Source: M3007 sp041160955
GTDB taxonomy: Bacteria; Bacteroidota; Bacteroidia; Chitinophagales; Saprospiraceae
Direction of reading: 5' to 3'
Assembly (NCBI GenBank): GCA_041160955.1
Contig: JBEAVK010000307.1
Span: 1-11,470, forward strand
Length of the DNA: 11,470 nt
Under the pieces are notes generated by a model that had not been told where the DNA came from, did no database searches, and was given only the letters and a program-made list of their open reading frames with translations. Both the position numbers and the translations under genes were made by a program. The stretch's first letter is position 1, and every line of letters begins with the position of its first letter. Positions 1 to 7,032 of this stretch are shown piece by piece.

Positions 1-38
1 CCAACAATTTCCATATTGGTTTTGTATCTGGATTCCAA

Positions 39-83
39 GCCCCAACGGGGCGCAATATCTAGCATAGGGCACCGCCCTATGTT
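39..83. repeat. Tandem double-hairpin, REP-like intergenic element
   Basis: Two near-perfect hairpins follow one another. The first is GCCCC-AAC-GGGGC at 39-51, a 5-bp stem with a 3-base loop. The second is CATAGGGC-ACC-GCCCTATG at 63-81, an 8-bp stem with a 3-base loop, extendable by a G.T and an A-T pair to 61-83. The element lies 3' of the DUF937-OmpA gene, whose stop codon begins 6 bp away. Neither hairpin is followed by a clear T-run in the direction of that gene, so a classical intrinsic terminator is not evident, though transcript-end protection is possible. From memory, similar paired GGGGC/CATAGGGC hairpins recur in Bacteroidota intergenic regions; I cannot check the copy number here. 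Confidence 0.6.
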
Positions 84-89
84 ATATGA

Positions 90-1313
90 TTATTTCGCGG
101 TAACGCGCACGGCAATACGACGGTTTTGAGCACGACCTTCTTCTGTGTCATTGCTCGCAACCGGATGCTGTGAACCATAACCTTCGCCCGACAAACGTGC
201 CTTATCGACACCTTTGCTCACCAAATATGCCACAACTGCTTGCGCACGAGCAGCAGATAATTTCATGTTTCCGGCTTCGCCACCTACATTATCGGTATAA
301 CCACCAATTTTGAGTTTTACATTCGGGAATGCTTTCAACACTTCCACCATATTGGTCAACTGATCTTCGGATTTAGCCATATCAATCTTTGAGTCGCCTG
401 TTTCGAACAATAAACGGTCAAAATTGAACCATGTTGTTTTGTCTATCGGCTTAGTTGCATCTTCAATAAAGGCTACTAATTGGCTTTCGATACCATCTTT
501 GTTACCCTTCAACTCGAAACCAGAAGCCAATTTTTTCATGTATCCTGCTGCACTTGCGGCCATTTCGGCTGCTTTAATAGCTGCTGAATCAATGGCTGGC
601 ATCGCTGGTATTTCAGCCTTTGGCAACTCTGGTTTTGCCGCGCAGTTTTTCATATAATAAACGATACCTGCACCTAAGCCAGCCAATAGCAACAAAGGCC
701 ATATCCAACGGTTGCCGCTTACTGTTTCTACTTCGGGTGTAGCAATATTACCACCTGTGTTGCCGCCGCCTAAGCCTGAAGCAAGCCCCATAATAGCGCC
801 CATGCCACCAGGCAACGCACCCAGGATGCTACTTTTCTCATTACCCAGCAAGTTCAAAAGACCACTTACATTCAAGCCATCGCTTTTTATCTTTTTGCCG
901 ATAACGCCCATGACCAATGGACCAACCATACCCAACAATGTAGAGGTAGAACTGGATTTGATACCCGAAAACGAGGAAAGTGCATTGATAATAGCAGGTA
1001 CTTTGCCTCCGAAAAGTGTACCCATCAAACTTCCTGCGATATCTTTAGGGTCGTCATGCGCCAAGTTGCCACCGCCAACCAAACCACTCAAATTTTCCAA
1101 AAATCCTGCATTACTATTGTTGGAAAGCAAGCTAAAGACATTACCCATCGCATTGGAATCACCCGATTTGTTTAAAATACCTGCGAGGATAGTGGGAGCA
1201 AGACCGCCAATCGCTTTGCCTACGCCACTCTCGTTTTCACCTAGTAAAGCCGCTGCCTGACTAACGATCTCAGGAGTAACATAAGATTTAATTGAATCTA
1301 AAAGATTTGACAT
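90..1313 (-). CDS. DUF937 domain protein with central membrane segment and C-terminal OmpA peptidoglycan-binding domain
   Basis: The 407-residue protein has three parts. Residues about 3-185 are a Gly/Leu/Ser-rich region with the look of DUF937 (IVSQAAALLG, IGGLAPTILAGIL), containing several amphipathic helices. Residues about 203-221 are one strongly hydrophobic membrane helix (WIWPLLLLAGLGAGIVYYM). Residues about 295-407 are an OmpA-like domain. This domain shows GYTDN with Asp341, LSAARAQAV with Arg356, the equivalents of the diaminopimelate-binding Asp/Arg pair of OmpA, and a closing NRRIAV. There is no N-terminal signal peptide, so the expected topology is DUF937 in the cytoplasm and the OmpA domain in the periplasm, anchored in the inner membrane and binding the cell wall. 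An Ala-rich linker (about 224-262) may span part of the periplasm. The start ATG at 1313 begins a typical DUF937 N-terminus. The role is probably envelope integrity, but no specific function is known to me. Confidence 0.85.
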   Translation of the reverse strand: MSNLLDSIKSYVTPEIVSQAAALLGENESGVGKAIGGLAPTILAGILNKSGDSNAMGNVFSLLSNNSNAGFLENLSGLVGGGNLAHDDPKDIAGSLMGTLFGGKVPAIINALSSFSGIKSSSTSTLLGMVGPLVMGVIGKKIKSDGLNVSGLLNLLGNEKSSILGALPGGMGAIMGLASGLGGGNTGGNIATPEVETVSGNRWIWPLLLLAGLGAGIVYYMKNCAAKPELPKAEIPAMPAIDSAAIKAAEMAASAAGYMKKLASGFELKGNKDGIESQLVAFIEDATKPIDKTTWFNFDRLLFETGDSKIDMAKSEDQLTNMVEVLKAFPNVKLKIGGYTDNVGGEAGNMKLSAARAQAVVAYLVSKGVDKARLSGEGYGSQHPVASNDTEEGRAQNRRIAVRVTAK

Positions 1314-1360
1314 TTTGTAATTATACTATTTTTAAAGTTTAAAGAATTTTGAATTGCTTA

Positions 1361-1389
1361 GGAATGGTGTTGGAATAAAGGTACAAATT
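1361..1389. repeat. Left terminal inverted repeat of the MITE-like element
   Basis: This arm begins GGAATGGTGTTGG and mirrors 1490-1518 with four mismatches (at 1371, 1373, 1381 and 1386). Pairing stops beyond 1389, so the arm is about 29 bp long. It lies 48 bp upstream of the DUF937-OmpA start codon and reads outward toward that gene. Confidence 0.6.
1376..1383 (-). promoter_or_regulatory. Possible -7 box for the DUF937-OmpA gene (weak)
   Basis: On the minus strand this reads TACCTTTA, close to the Bacteroidota -7 consensus TAnnTTTG, about 63 bp before the start codon at 1313. I see no good -33 TTG at the usual spacing, so the call is weak. The box lies inside the left terminal repeat of the small inserted element, so if it is real the element would supply the promoter. 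Confidence 0.22.
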
Positions 1390-1489
1390 CAGGCTTCAGA
1401 TTTTAGTCTCAGATTTTCTGTTTTTTTGCGCGAATAGCCCACCTATTTAAGTAGAAAAAGAGGGAATATGAGGGCAAAAGATGTGCATC

Positions 1490-1518
1490 AATCTGTATCT
1501 TTATTTCGACACCATTCC
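1490..1518. repeat. Right terminal inverted repeat of the MITE-like element
   Basis: This arm ends CGACACCATTCC and is the inverted partner of 1361-1389. It directly abuts the TAA stop (complement of 1519-1521) of the TraB-family gene on the minus strand, so it forms the first transcribed bases after that gene. Confidence 0.6.
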
Positions 1519-4500
1519 TTAGTACTCATCGTAATAATTATTTCTAGATGATCTGTAACGATTACGTCCCGAAAAACGAATCTCACCTACCTTTTTTGCG
1601 ATAAACGCCTGCTTATCTTTATCATTGGTTAGGTTACCTTCTACTTGTACTTGAAAGAGTTGCCCTCTTTGATCGTAACCATTAGCATAAAGGTCTCCAT
1701 AATAATCATCATTATCGCCAGACATACTCTTATTACCATTTTCCGACTTAGCGGGTTTTAGACCGTAGTCGGTAGGTAAAGTAACATAATTCAGTATCCA
1801 ATCCTTGCTTTTTTTCCTTTTTACATCAAAAAAGTAAATATAAGCCTGCTTTTTATTCACTACAGACTTGCTTTTACTAATAAATCGTACCGAATCAATC
1901 TCCTCCTCAGGTATCCCTTTTAAGATATAAGAACGAACCATTGCAATAGAATCGCTAAACCAAGATTTGTATTGGTCTTGAATACCACCTTTTACCAAAG
2001 CACTGTACAACCCAAATCGGGTTTCATCACTTTTACTGAGTGGCTCCAAAATAGAAGTGGAAACAGGTATGCCAGCACGAGCAAATAGGTCAATTACATC
2101 CAATTGTATTTGTTTGTTTCCCTTGGCCAACATTTCCTGAAACAACGCCTTTACTTCAGTGTCCTCTTTGTAAAAAGTCATTAATAATTGTAGTGGAATA
2201 TTGGTGTTTTCGCCAGAACCGTAGTCACCATCTTCATCATACCGATTGTACCGATTATAGTTACCGCCATATCCACCACCATAACGATAGTCGCTATTAC
2301 TTTTGTCTTGCATTACCTCTTCGTTGAAGCGCGACTGACTAAGCGCGTAATACTGATCGGCAAGTAGTTTGCTTTTAAGTGCTTTATACGATTTTGGTTT
2401 AATCAACCCTTTTGAAACCATCTCGAATAATAGTTTTTGAACCTTATTCGTATGTTCTTCTCGTTGTGAAAGTTGCACCAATTCCGAAACAAAATGTCGT
2501 GTGAGTTCCAACGTATCCTGTAGCGAGTAATAAATAGCATTAATATGGCTATAGTCCATATACGGACGTTTGGCCAATAATAATTCAAAAACTGTCTTGA
2601 ATGCTGCTTTGCTTTTTAGGCGTGGAATATTTTTTAAAGCAACACTTTGATAACGCGCACTGTCCGCATGGGCATAATAGAAATTTTTAAAAAATGGAAG
2701 TGCTTCTGGTGATTTGCCAGCAGTAAGCGATGCCAATAAGTATTCTTTATCGTTAAACTTGAGTTTATCAAAATCAGGATTTGTAATCAGGTTTTTCAAT
2801 AGACCAAAATCCTCTTTCTTATACTCTGCCCAATTGTAACCCCTCATTGTGCTGAGTGCCTTTTTGCGCACTAAACTATCAGTTGCATAGATATTGTCTA
2901 AAAAACGAATGTCTCTTCCGCCAAATTTAATAGCATGCCGGAGGCTAGTATCCATTGGCTGGAATGTCTCAAACACTTTAGTGATAAAGGCACTTGGTGG
3001 TGCATCCATATTGATATTGGCGACAAGCGTATATCTACGTTTGCTAGTAAGGAATACTTTTTGTAAAATACCTCTATTACTATTGGTATCTACCACTTCG
3101 TAAGTCATAACGATCATTGAATCTCCTTTTTCTTCGAATGTAGAAGATTTGATCTTCATTTCCTTATCGGCGCTCGCGTATGTATCAGTGCTGCGTTTCA
3201 GTGAATCTTTATCAGGAAACACCCGAGATTCGTAAGGATACGAATTGATAAACACTTTTTCTCCGGTCTGCGGTGAAACAATTTGGCCGCTATAATTTTT
3301 GCCATAAAAGTCGTAGTCGCCATTGTCGCCATATTTGGCACGTGCTTTTTTCGCAATTTCTTCACCAATTTTTTTCAAATTTTGATAAAGTTGGCTGGCT
3401 TGTTTCTCTTCATTTTTGGGTACCATAACGGTGTATTCGCCTGATGTATCTTTTTTCTCCATCCATCCGTCTGGCCATGTGGAGGGTGTTATTTCAAAAG
3501 AATTAAAAAATGCATCCGGTGATTTTCCTGTGGTGTTGCGGCAACCCAACAAATAGTATTGAGGCCCATCAATCACTACTTTGCCAAAATAATATGATTT
3601 GTCCTTATCCGATTGGAAACTAAACGTTTGGGTAGGGTAAGGTATCATTTGACCCGGCGTAAGCGTAGGTCTGCTCTTGGTAAATTGCTCTGCAATTTTT
3701 TCACAAATAATATTGAGTTCAAAAGTATCTTCCTCGATATAGTCAATATCGTGGTAACTGATCCGTGTCAGGAAATAATACCCATCATCTGGATTTTTTT
3801 CTTGTCCAGCAATATAGAGTTCAGTCGCTTTTTTATCGGTACTGGTATTGATAAAAGGAGATACAGGTAATTTGACCTTTATATTACCCGGTTTGGGTTC
3901 AATGATCGTTGCGCGCTCCACCGTCGTTGACTTAGAAGGATTGATTCGGATCGAGTTGAAAAACTGGTCACCCTCTTTACCCGCAACATAATCACCATTG
4001 CCACCCATAATAAACATGACGACTTCCGAAGGGGTAATTATTATTTTATACCGTTGAATATCACCACGCCTTGTTTTGGTTGTAATATCATGGCCGGGAA
4101 ATGGACTTGTAAAGCGTTTGCGCTCTTGGATTTTACCCGGTATTTTCTCATAAATGATACTATCAATACGGGTCGAAATATATTCAGGCGTTTGGCCTGT
4201 CCAAAGTCCATTGGTTTTTAAGCGATAAGCAGCGTAATAAGCACCATTGCTCATATCGGCACAAAGGCTCTGTTCTATCCGCCATGCTTCTGATGTTGTA
4301 TAGAATTTGCCCGGTGCTTCTGCCGACCAAACAGAGTCATTAGACCATTGTTGAGACAAGTTAACAGGGTAGCGTATTTTTTCTATTTCGGCCATGTTTT
4401 TCTTGTCCGTATCAAAAGAAAATTGGACAGCACGCACCGTGTAGCCTCTGTTACGCAATTGCTCAATAACCCCAATATCGCCTGCTAAATGTGCTGCGCC

Positions 4501-5319
4501 TACCGCTGAGAACATGTTTTTACCCATTTTTGCAATCGAATCAATGCCATTCGCCATTACAATATTGCGCTCCTCTAGCATCCATTTCCTAAAGTTTTTG
4601 CCCGGACTTATAATTGAATTTAGGGAGTCCAGCGCGTTCAAATCTTGTTTCCGATAAGCATCACGGATGCTATTGGGATTGATATATCTACCTCCATAAG
4701 GGTTATATTCCTCTTGGTCATCATCATCTGGAATGCGCGCACGTGTGACTGCCTCGTAACTGCCATCCATTGTTTCGAGTCCAATAACTTTTTTGCCCAG
4801 TTTTTTGCCTGCTTGGAAAATAAATAAATCGAGATAGGTATTTTCCTCAAAATCTTCGCCAAAACCATTGGAACGATACAAAAATTCATTGGCCATAACG
4901 GGTTTGTACGCAAACATCGCTTCAAACAAGCGTGTATCTGGTGCTTCTAGTTTGAAAGATTGGCCATAGAGGTCTGTATAATTGTTATAGTTGTTACGTG
5001 CAGCATAGCCGCCATTTTCGGCGTATCCAAACGTTTCATTGTCTTCCTTCATCTTTTGCATAAACTCTTGCCATACGTCATGGTCAGTTTCCAGCGACAC
5101 ATAATCAGAATTGCGCAGCGCAATAAAGAAGGAATCGGATAAATTATAAACTAATTTTTCAGGAACATGCATTGTTCCATACAGGTAACTTGGTCGTGCA
5201 GTACCTTTGCCACTGATTTCCCATAAAAGACCTTGATAACGTTTGTTAGTATTGGTTTGGGCGGTTGCTTGCTGGCCGAGTACCAAAAGCAAAAGAAAAT
5301 AGAATGTTCGGAGTTGCAT
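1519..5319 (-). CDS. Very large secreted TraB/GumN-family protein with extra beta modules and helical C-terminal region
   Basis: I place the start at the ATG at 5319 (1266 residues), because it opens a clean signal peptide (LRTFYFLLLLVLG, then a likely cut around ATAQ, residues 18-21). The in-frame ATG at 5400 would add 27 residues ahead of it and bury it. Residues about 28-305 are a TraB/GumN (Tiki-like) domain. It has YLYGTMH with the first GxxH motif at 48-51, a conserved-type Glu at 77 in SLETD, and the second GxxH, GAAH, at 274-277 followed by LAG. In related Tiki proteins these residues bind metal for peptidase activity. Typical family members are about 300 residues; here about 960 more follow. 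They hold at least two similar beta-type modules ending FFNSIRINPS (453-462) and FFNSFEITPS (604-613), possibly a third near 780. A mostly helical stretch comes next, then a Tyr/Gly-rich low-complexity segment near 1010-1025 and a final C-terminal domain. It probably acts in the periplasm or on the cell surface; the substrate is unknown. The stop codon directly abuts the MITE-like element. Confidence 0.8.
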   Translation of the reverse strand: MQLRTFYFLLLLVLGQQATAQTNTNKRYQGLLWEISGKGTARPSYLYGTMHVPEKLVYNLSDSFFIALRNSDYVSLETDHDVWQEFMQKMKEDNETFGYAENGGYAARNNYNNYTDLYGQSFKLEAPDTRLFEAMFAYKPVMANEFLYRSNGFGEDFEENTYLDLFIFQAGKKLGKKVIGLETMDGSYEAVTRARIPDDDDQEEYNPYGGRYINPNSIRDAYRKQDLNALDSLNSIISPGKNFRKWMLEERNIVMANGIDSIAKMGKNMFSAVGAAHLAGDIGVIEQLRNRGYTVRAVQFSFDTDKKNMAEIEKIRYPVNLSQQWSNDSVWSAEAPGKFYTTSEAWRIEQSLCADMSNGAYYAAYRLKTNGLWTGQTPEYISTRIDSIIYEKIPGKIQERKRFTSPFPGHDITTKTRRGDIQRYKIIITPSEVVMFIMGGNGDYVAGKEGDQFFNSIRINPSKSTTVERATIIEPKPGNIKVKLPVSPFINTSTDKKATELYIAGQEKNPDDGYYFLTRISYHDIDYIEEDTFELNIICEKIAEQFTKSRPTLTPGQMIPYPTQTFSFQSDKDKSYYFGKVVIDGPQYYLLGCRNTTGKSPDAFFNSFEITPSTWPDGWMEKKDTSGEYTVMVPKNEEKQASQLYQNLKKIGEEIAKKARAKYGDNGDYDFYGKNYSGQIVSPQTGEKVFINSYPYESRVFPDKDSLKRSTDTYASADKEMKIKSSTFEEKGDSMIVMTYEVVDTNSNRGILQKVFLTSKRRYTLVANINMDAPPSAFITKVFETFQPMDTSLRHAIKFGGRDIRFLDNIYATDSLVRKKALSTMRGYNWAEYKKEDFGLLKNLITNPDFDKLKFNDKEYLLASLTAGKSPEALPFFKNFYYAHADSARYQSVALKNIPRLKSKAAFKTVFELLLAKRPYMDYSHINAIYYSLQDTLELTRHFVSELVQLSQREEHTNKVQKLLFEMVSKGLIKPKSYKALKSKLLADQYYALSQSRFNEEVMQDKSNSDYRYGGGYGGNYNRYNRYDEDGDYGSGENTNIPLQLLMTFYKEDTEVKALFQEMLAKGNKQIQLDVIDLFARAGIPVSTSILEPLSKSDETRFGLYSALVKGGIQDQYKSWFSDSIAMVRSYILKGIPEEEIDSVRFISKSKSVVNKKQAYIYFFDVKRKKSKDWILNYVTLPTDYGLKPAKSENGNKSMSGDNDDYYGDLYANGYDQRGQLFQVQVEGNLTNDKDKQAFIAKKVGEIRFSGRNRYRSSRNNYYDEY

Positions 5320-5438
5320 AAGTTTATTTGATTGAAAATTCGAGTTTTTTGAGATTCGAATAAGTGCAGTAACGCCTACTTTAACATTTTCGTTCGTCAT
5401 TTGTTAAAAAAAAATTATCAAATTGTAAATATAGTAGT
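5320..5438. promoter_or_regulatory. Divergent intergenic region between the TraB-family gene and the kdsC-led operon
   Basis: This 119-bp AT-rich gap lies between two genes that point away from each other, so it should hold both promoters. It contains an A-rich tract at 5406-5414 and a 6-bp inverted repeat ATTCGA...TCGAAT (5338-5343 and 5356-5361). I find no sequence on either strand that fits the Bacteroidota TTG / TAnnTTTG pattern at the right spacing. The promoter role is inferred from gene layout, not from recognised boxes. Confidence 0.4.
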
Positions 5439-6002
5439 ATGGAACAATTAACGCCCAATAATTCCTCCAATTTATTGGAACAGCCACAGATCGAATTACA
5501 ACATCTGTTCGACCGGATGAAGGCCATTCGTGCCTTTATTCTGGATGTAGATGGCGTACTCACCAATAACGATGTATTGGTAACCGAAGAAGGGGCGTTT
5601 CTGCGTACCATGAATGTCCGCGATGGACAAGCCATTAAATGGGCTGTGGAAAGAGGTTATCATTTTTGCGTCATTACAGGAGGCCGTTCCGAAGGCGTAT
5701 CTAACCGTTTAAAAACATTGGGTATTCAGCAAATATATTCGGGCATTAGCCAAAAAGTACCCGTATTTGAGCAGTTTATCCGCGAATTTATGCTGTCGCC
5801 CATCGAAGTTTGTTATATGGGGGATGATTTGCCCGATTTGCCAGTACTGCGCAAAGTAGGCTTGCCCGCCTGCCCCTCCGATGCTGTACCCGAAATTATC
5901 AACGTTGCTCGATATATTTCGCCTTTTAATGGCGGGCAAGGTTGCGTACGCGATATTGTAGAAAAAGTACTCAAATTAAGGGGCGATTGGCCAGTGTATT
6001 GA
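5439..6002 (+). CDS. kdsC: KdsC-type HAD phosphatase (3-deoxy-D-manno-octulosonate 8-phosphate phosphatase)
   Basis: Predicted to remove phosphate from Kdo-8-phosphate, giving free Kdo for the inner core of lipopolysaccharide. The 187-residue length is normal for KdsC, a C0-type HAD enzyme without a cap domain. The HAD motifs are in order: FILDVDGVLT with nucleophile Asp36 and acid/base Asp38; VITGGRS with Thr80; the motif III lysine at 106 in ISQK; and GDDLPD with metal ligands Asp129, Asp130 and Asp133. The ATG at 5439 is chosen over Met27, because residues 18-32 resemble the helix that usually precedes the first motif. It is the first gene of the plus-strand run, 37 bp before the oxidoreductase gene. 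A close HAD relative with another sugar-phosphate substrate, such as the NeuA- or CMP-sugar-associated types, cannot be excluded, since no other kds gene is in view. Confidence 0.85.
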   Translation: MEQLTPNNSSNLLEQPQIELQHLFDRMKAIRAFILDVDGVLTNNDVLVTEEGAFLRTMNVRDGQAIKWAVERGYHFCVITGGRSEGVSNRLKTLGIQQIYSGISQKVPVFEQFIREFMLSPIEVCYMGDDLPDLPVLRKVGLPACPSDAVPEIINVARYISPFNGGQGCVRDIVEKVLKLRGDWPVY

Positions 6003-6039
6003 TGCCGTATTTAACGTTCCTAACCAAAAATATAAAAAA

Positions 6040-7032
6040 ATGCAATTACGTCTAGGTTTTCTTGGTGCAGGTCATTTAGGTAAAATCCATATCAATTGTG
6101 CGCTTATGAGTGGCCAATGGGACATTATTGGCTTTTATGACCCAAATGACCAAAATGCCGCTTCTGCAATAGAAAAATACCAGATAAAGCGTTTTCTTTC
6201 AGCGGAAGATTTGCTGGATGCCTGCGATGTTGTTGATATTGTTACCCCTACCATTAGCCATTATGCGCTCGCTTCAATGGCTTTGAAAAAAGGCAAACAT
6301 GTATTTATTGAAAAACCGGTCACTCATACCACTGCAGAAGGCCGGCAACTCTTGAAATTGGCGCAAAAAACGGGAATGAAAGTTCAAGTGGGGCATGTGG
6401 AGCGGTTTAATCCTGCTTTTCAGGCCGTTCAAGATATGGAATTGAATCCCATGTTTATTGAAGCACACCGTTTGTCTGCTTTTCAGCCGCGTGGCACCGA
6501 TGTTTCTGTCGTGTTGGATTTGATGATACACGATTTGGATTTGATTTTACATTTGGTCAAAAGCCCTGTAAAAAAAGTAAGCGCAGGAGGCGTTGCAGTA
6601 ATGAGTAAAACCCCCGATATTGCCAATGCGCGCATTGAATTTGAAAACGGCTGCATCGCCAATTTGACCGCCAGTCGCATTTCATTAAAGCAAATGAGGA
6701 AAATGCGACTTTTTCAGCAAGATACCTATATTAGCCTCGATTTTTTGGAAAAACAAGCACAAATGATTCGTTTATACGAAACAGATGCGCCACATTTGCC
6801 ACCGCAAGATCAGTTAATGGAGTTTGATACACCCGATGGGAAAAAATGGTTGCAATTACAAATGCCCGAAACCACAGCCACCAATGCCATTATGGAGGAA
6901 CTGAACGCTTTTGCTCGGTCCATTAAAGAAAATACGACCCCACCAGTATCCTTGCAAGATGGTGTAAATGCGTTGCAATTGGCGCATAAGATTTTAGCAG
7001 AAATTGATAGACGATTGGAAAATAGAAAATAA
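6040..7032 (+). CDS. Gfo/Idh/MocA-family NAD(P)-dependent sugar oxidoreductase
   Basis: Predicted cytoplasmic dehydrogenase acting on a sugar or a nucleotide-sugar hydroxyl. The 330-residue length fits the family. The N-terminal Rossmann fold begins GFLGAGHLG (6-14), giving the GxGxxG dinucleotide site, with an acidic residue at the end of the second strand (FYDP, Asp34). The family motif EKP is at 91-93, with the catalytic-type lysine at 92. GHVERFNPAF follows at 118-127, and MIHDLDL at 162-168 carries the His/Asp pair of the C-terminal substrate domain. The GHVERFNP segment is common in sugar-nucleotide dehydrogenases such as the WlbA and GnnA types, and the neighbouring kdsC fits a lipopolysaccharide or surface-sugar role. 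No partner aminotransferase is present, so the exact substrate is not called. Its stop overlaps the next start by one base. Confidence 0.85.
   Translation: MQLRLGFLGAGHLGKIHINCALMSGQWDIIGFYDPNDQNAASAIEKYQIKRFLSAEDLLDACDVVDIVTPTISHYALASMALKKGKHVFIEKPVTHTTAEGRQLLKLAQKTGMKVQVGHVERFNPAFQAVQDMELNPMFIEAHRLSAFQPRGTDVSVVLDLMIHDLDLILHLVKSPVKKVSAGGVAVMSKTPDIANARIEFENGCIANLTASRISLKQMRKMRLFQQDTYISLDFLEKQAQMIRLYETDAPHLPPQDQLMEFDTPDGKKWLQLQMPETTATNAIMEELNAFARSIKENTTPPVSLQDGVNALQLAHKILAEIDRRLENRK

Larger units (their letters stand above)
1361..1518. mobile_element. MITE-like 158-bp element with 29-bp terminal inverted repeats
   Basis: The two ends, 1361-1389 and 1490-1518, are inverted copies that pair at 25 of 29 positions, including 10 uninterrupted outer bases (GGAATGGTGT against ACACCATTCC). 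Three of the four mismatches would be G.T pairs. Both ends are directly flanked by TTA, at 1358-1360 and 1519-1521, consistent with a 3-bp target duplication. The core of about 100 bp has no credible ORF and contains a short direct repeat TCAGATTTT (1396-1404 and 1409-1417). Small size, long terminal repeats, GG ends, a flanking TNA duplication and no transposase fit a miniature inverted-repeat transposable element. IS5-family elements use GG ends and TNA- or YTAR-type targets, so such a transposase could mobilise it; that link is inference. The right TTA is the complement of the TAA stop codon of the TraB-family gene, so the insertion sits exactly behind that gene. An alternative is a large regulatory stem-loop. 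Confidence 0.55.

Noticed and set aside
712..1260. A 182-codon plus-strand open frame opposite the DUF937-OmpA gene
   Set aside because: It is fully antisense to a gene with clear domains. Its Pro/Leu/Ser-rich translation is what the reverse complement of Gly/Ser/Leu-rich DUF937 coding sequence gives.
1357..1522. Invertible promoter (phase-variable switch) bounded by the inverted repeats
   Set aside because: The layout resembles Bacteroides invertible promoters, but the promoter-like boxes lie within the repeats rather than in the core, so inversion would leave them unchanged. No recombinase gene is nearby. The TTA flanks fit insertion better.
5338..5361. Inverted repeat ATTCGA / TCGAAT in the divergent gap as an operator
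   Set aside because: Six-base arms separated by 12 bases in AT-rich DNA are easily due to chance, and no known operator fits.
5320..5400. The 27-codon upstream extension of the TraB-family gene (start at 5400)
   Set aside because: The internal ATG at 5319 begins an ideal signal peptide. The upstream codons give a polar stretch that would spoil export, and they occupy the region where a promoter is needed.
5403..5414. A-rich tract before kdsC as a terminator
   Set aside because: There is no hairpin next to it, and it lies between two diverging genes, where a terminator makes no sense.
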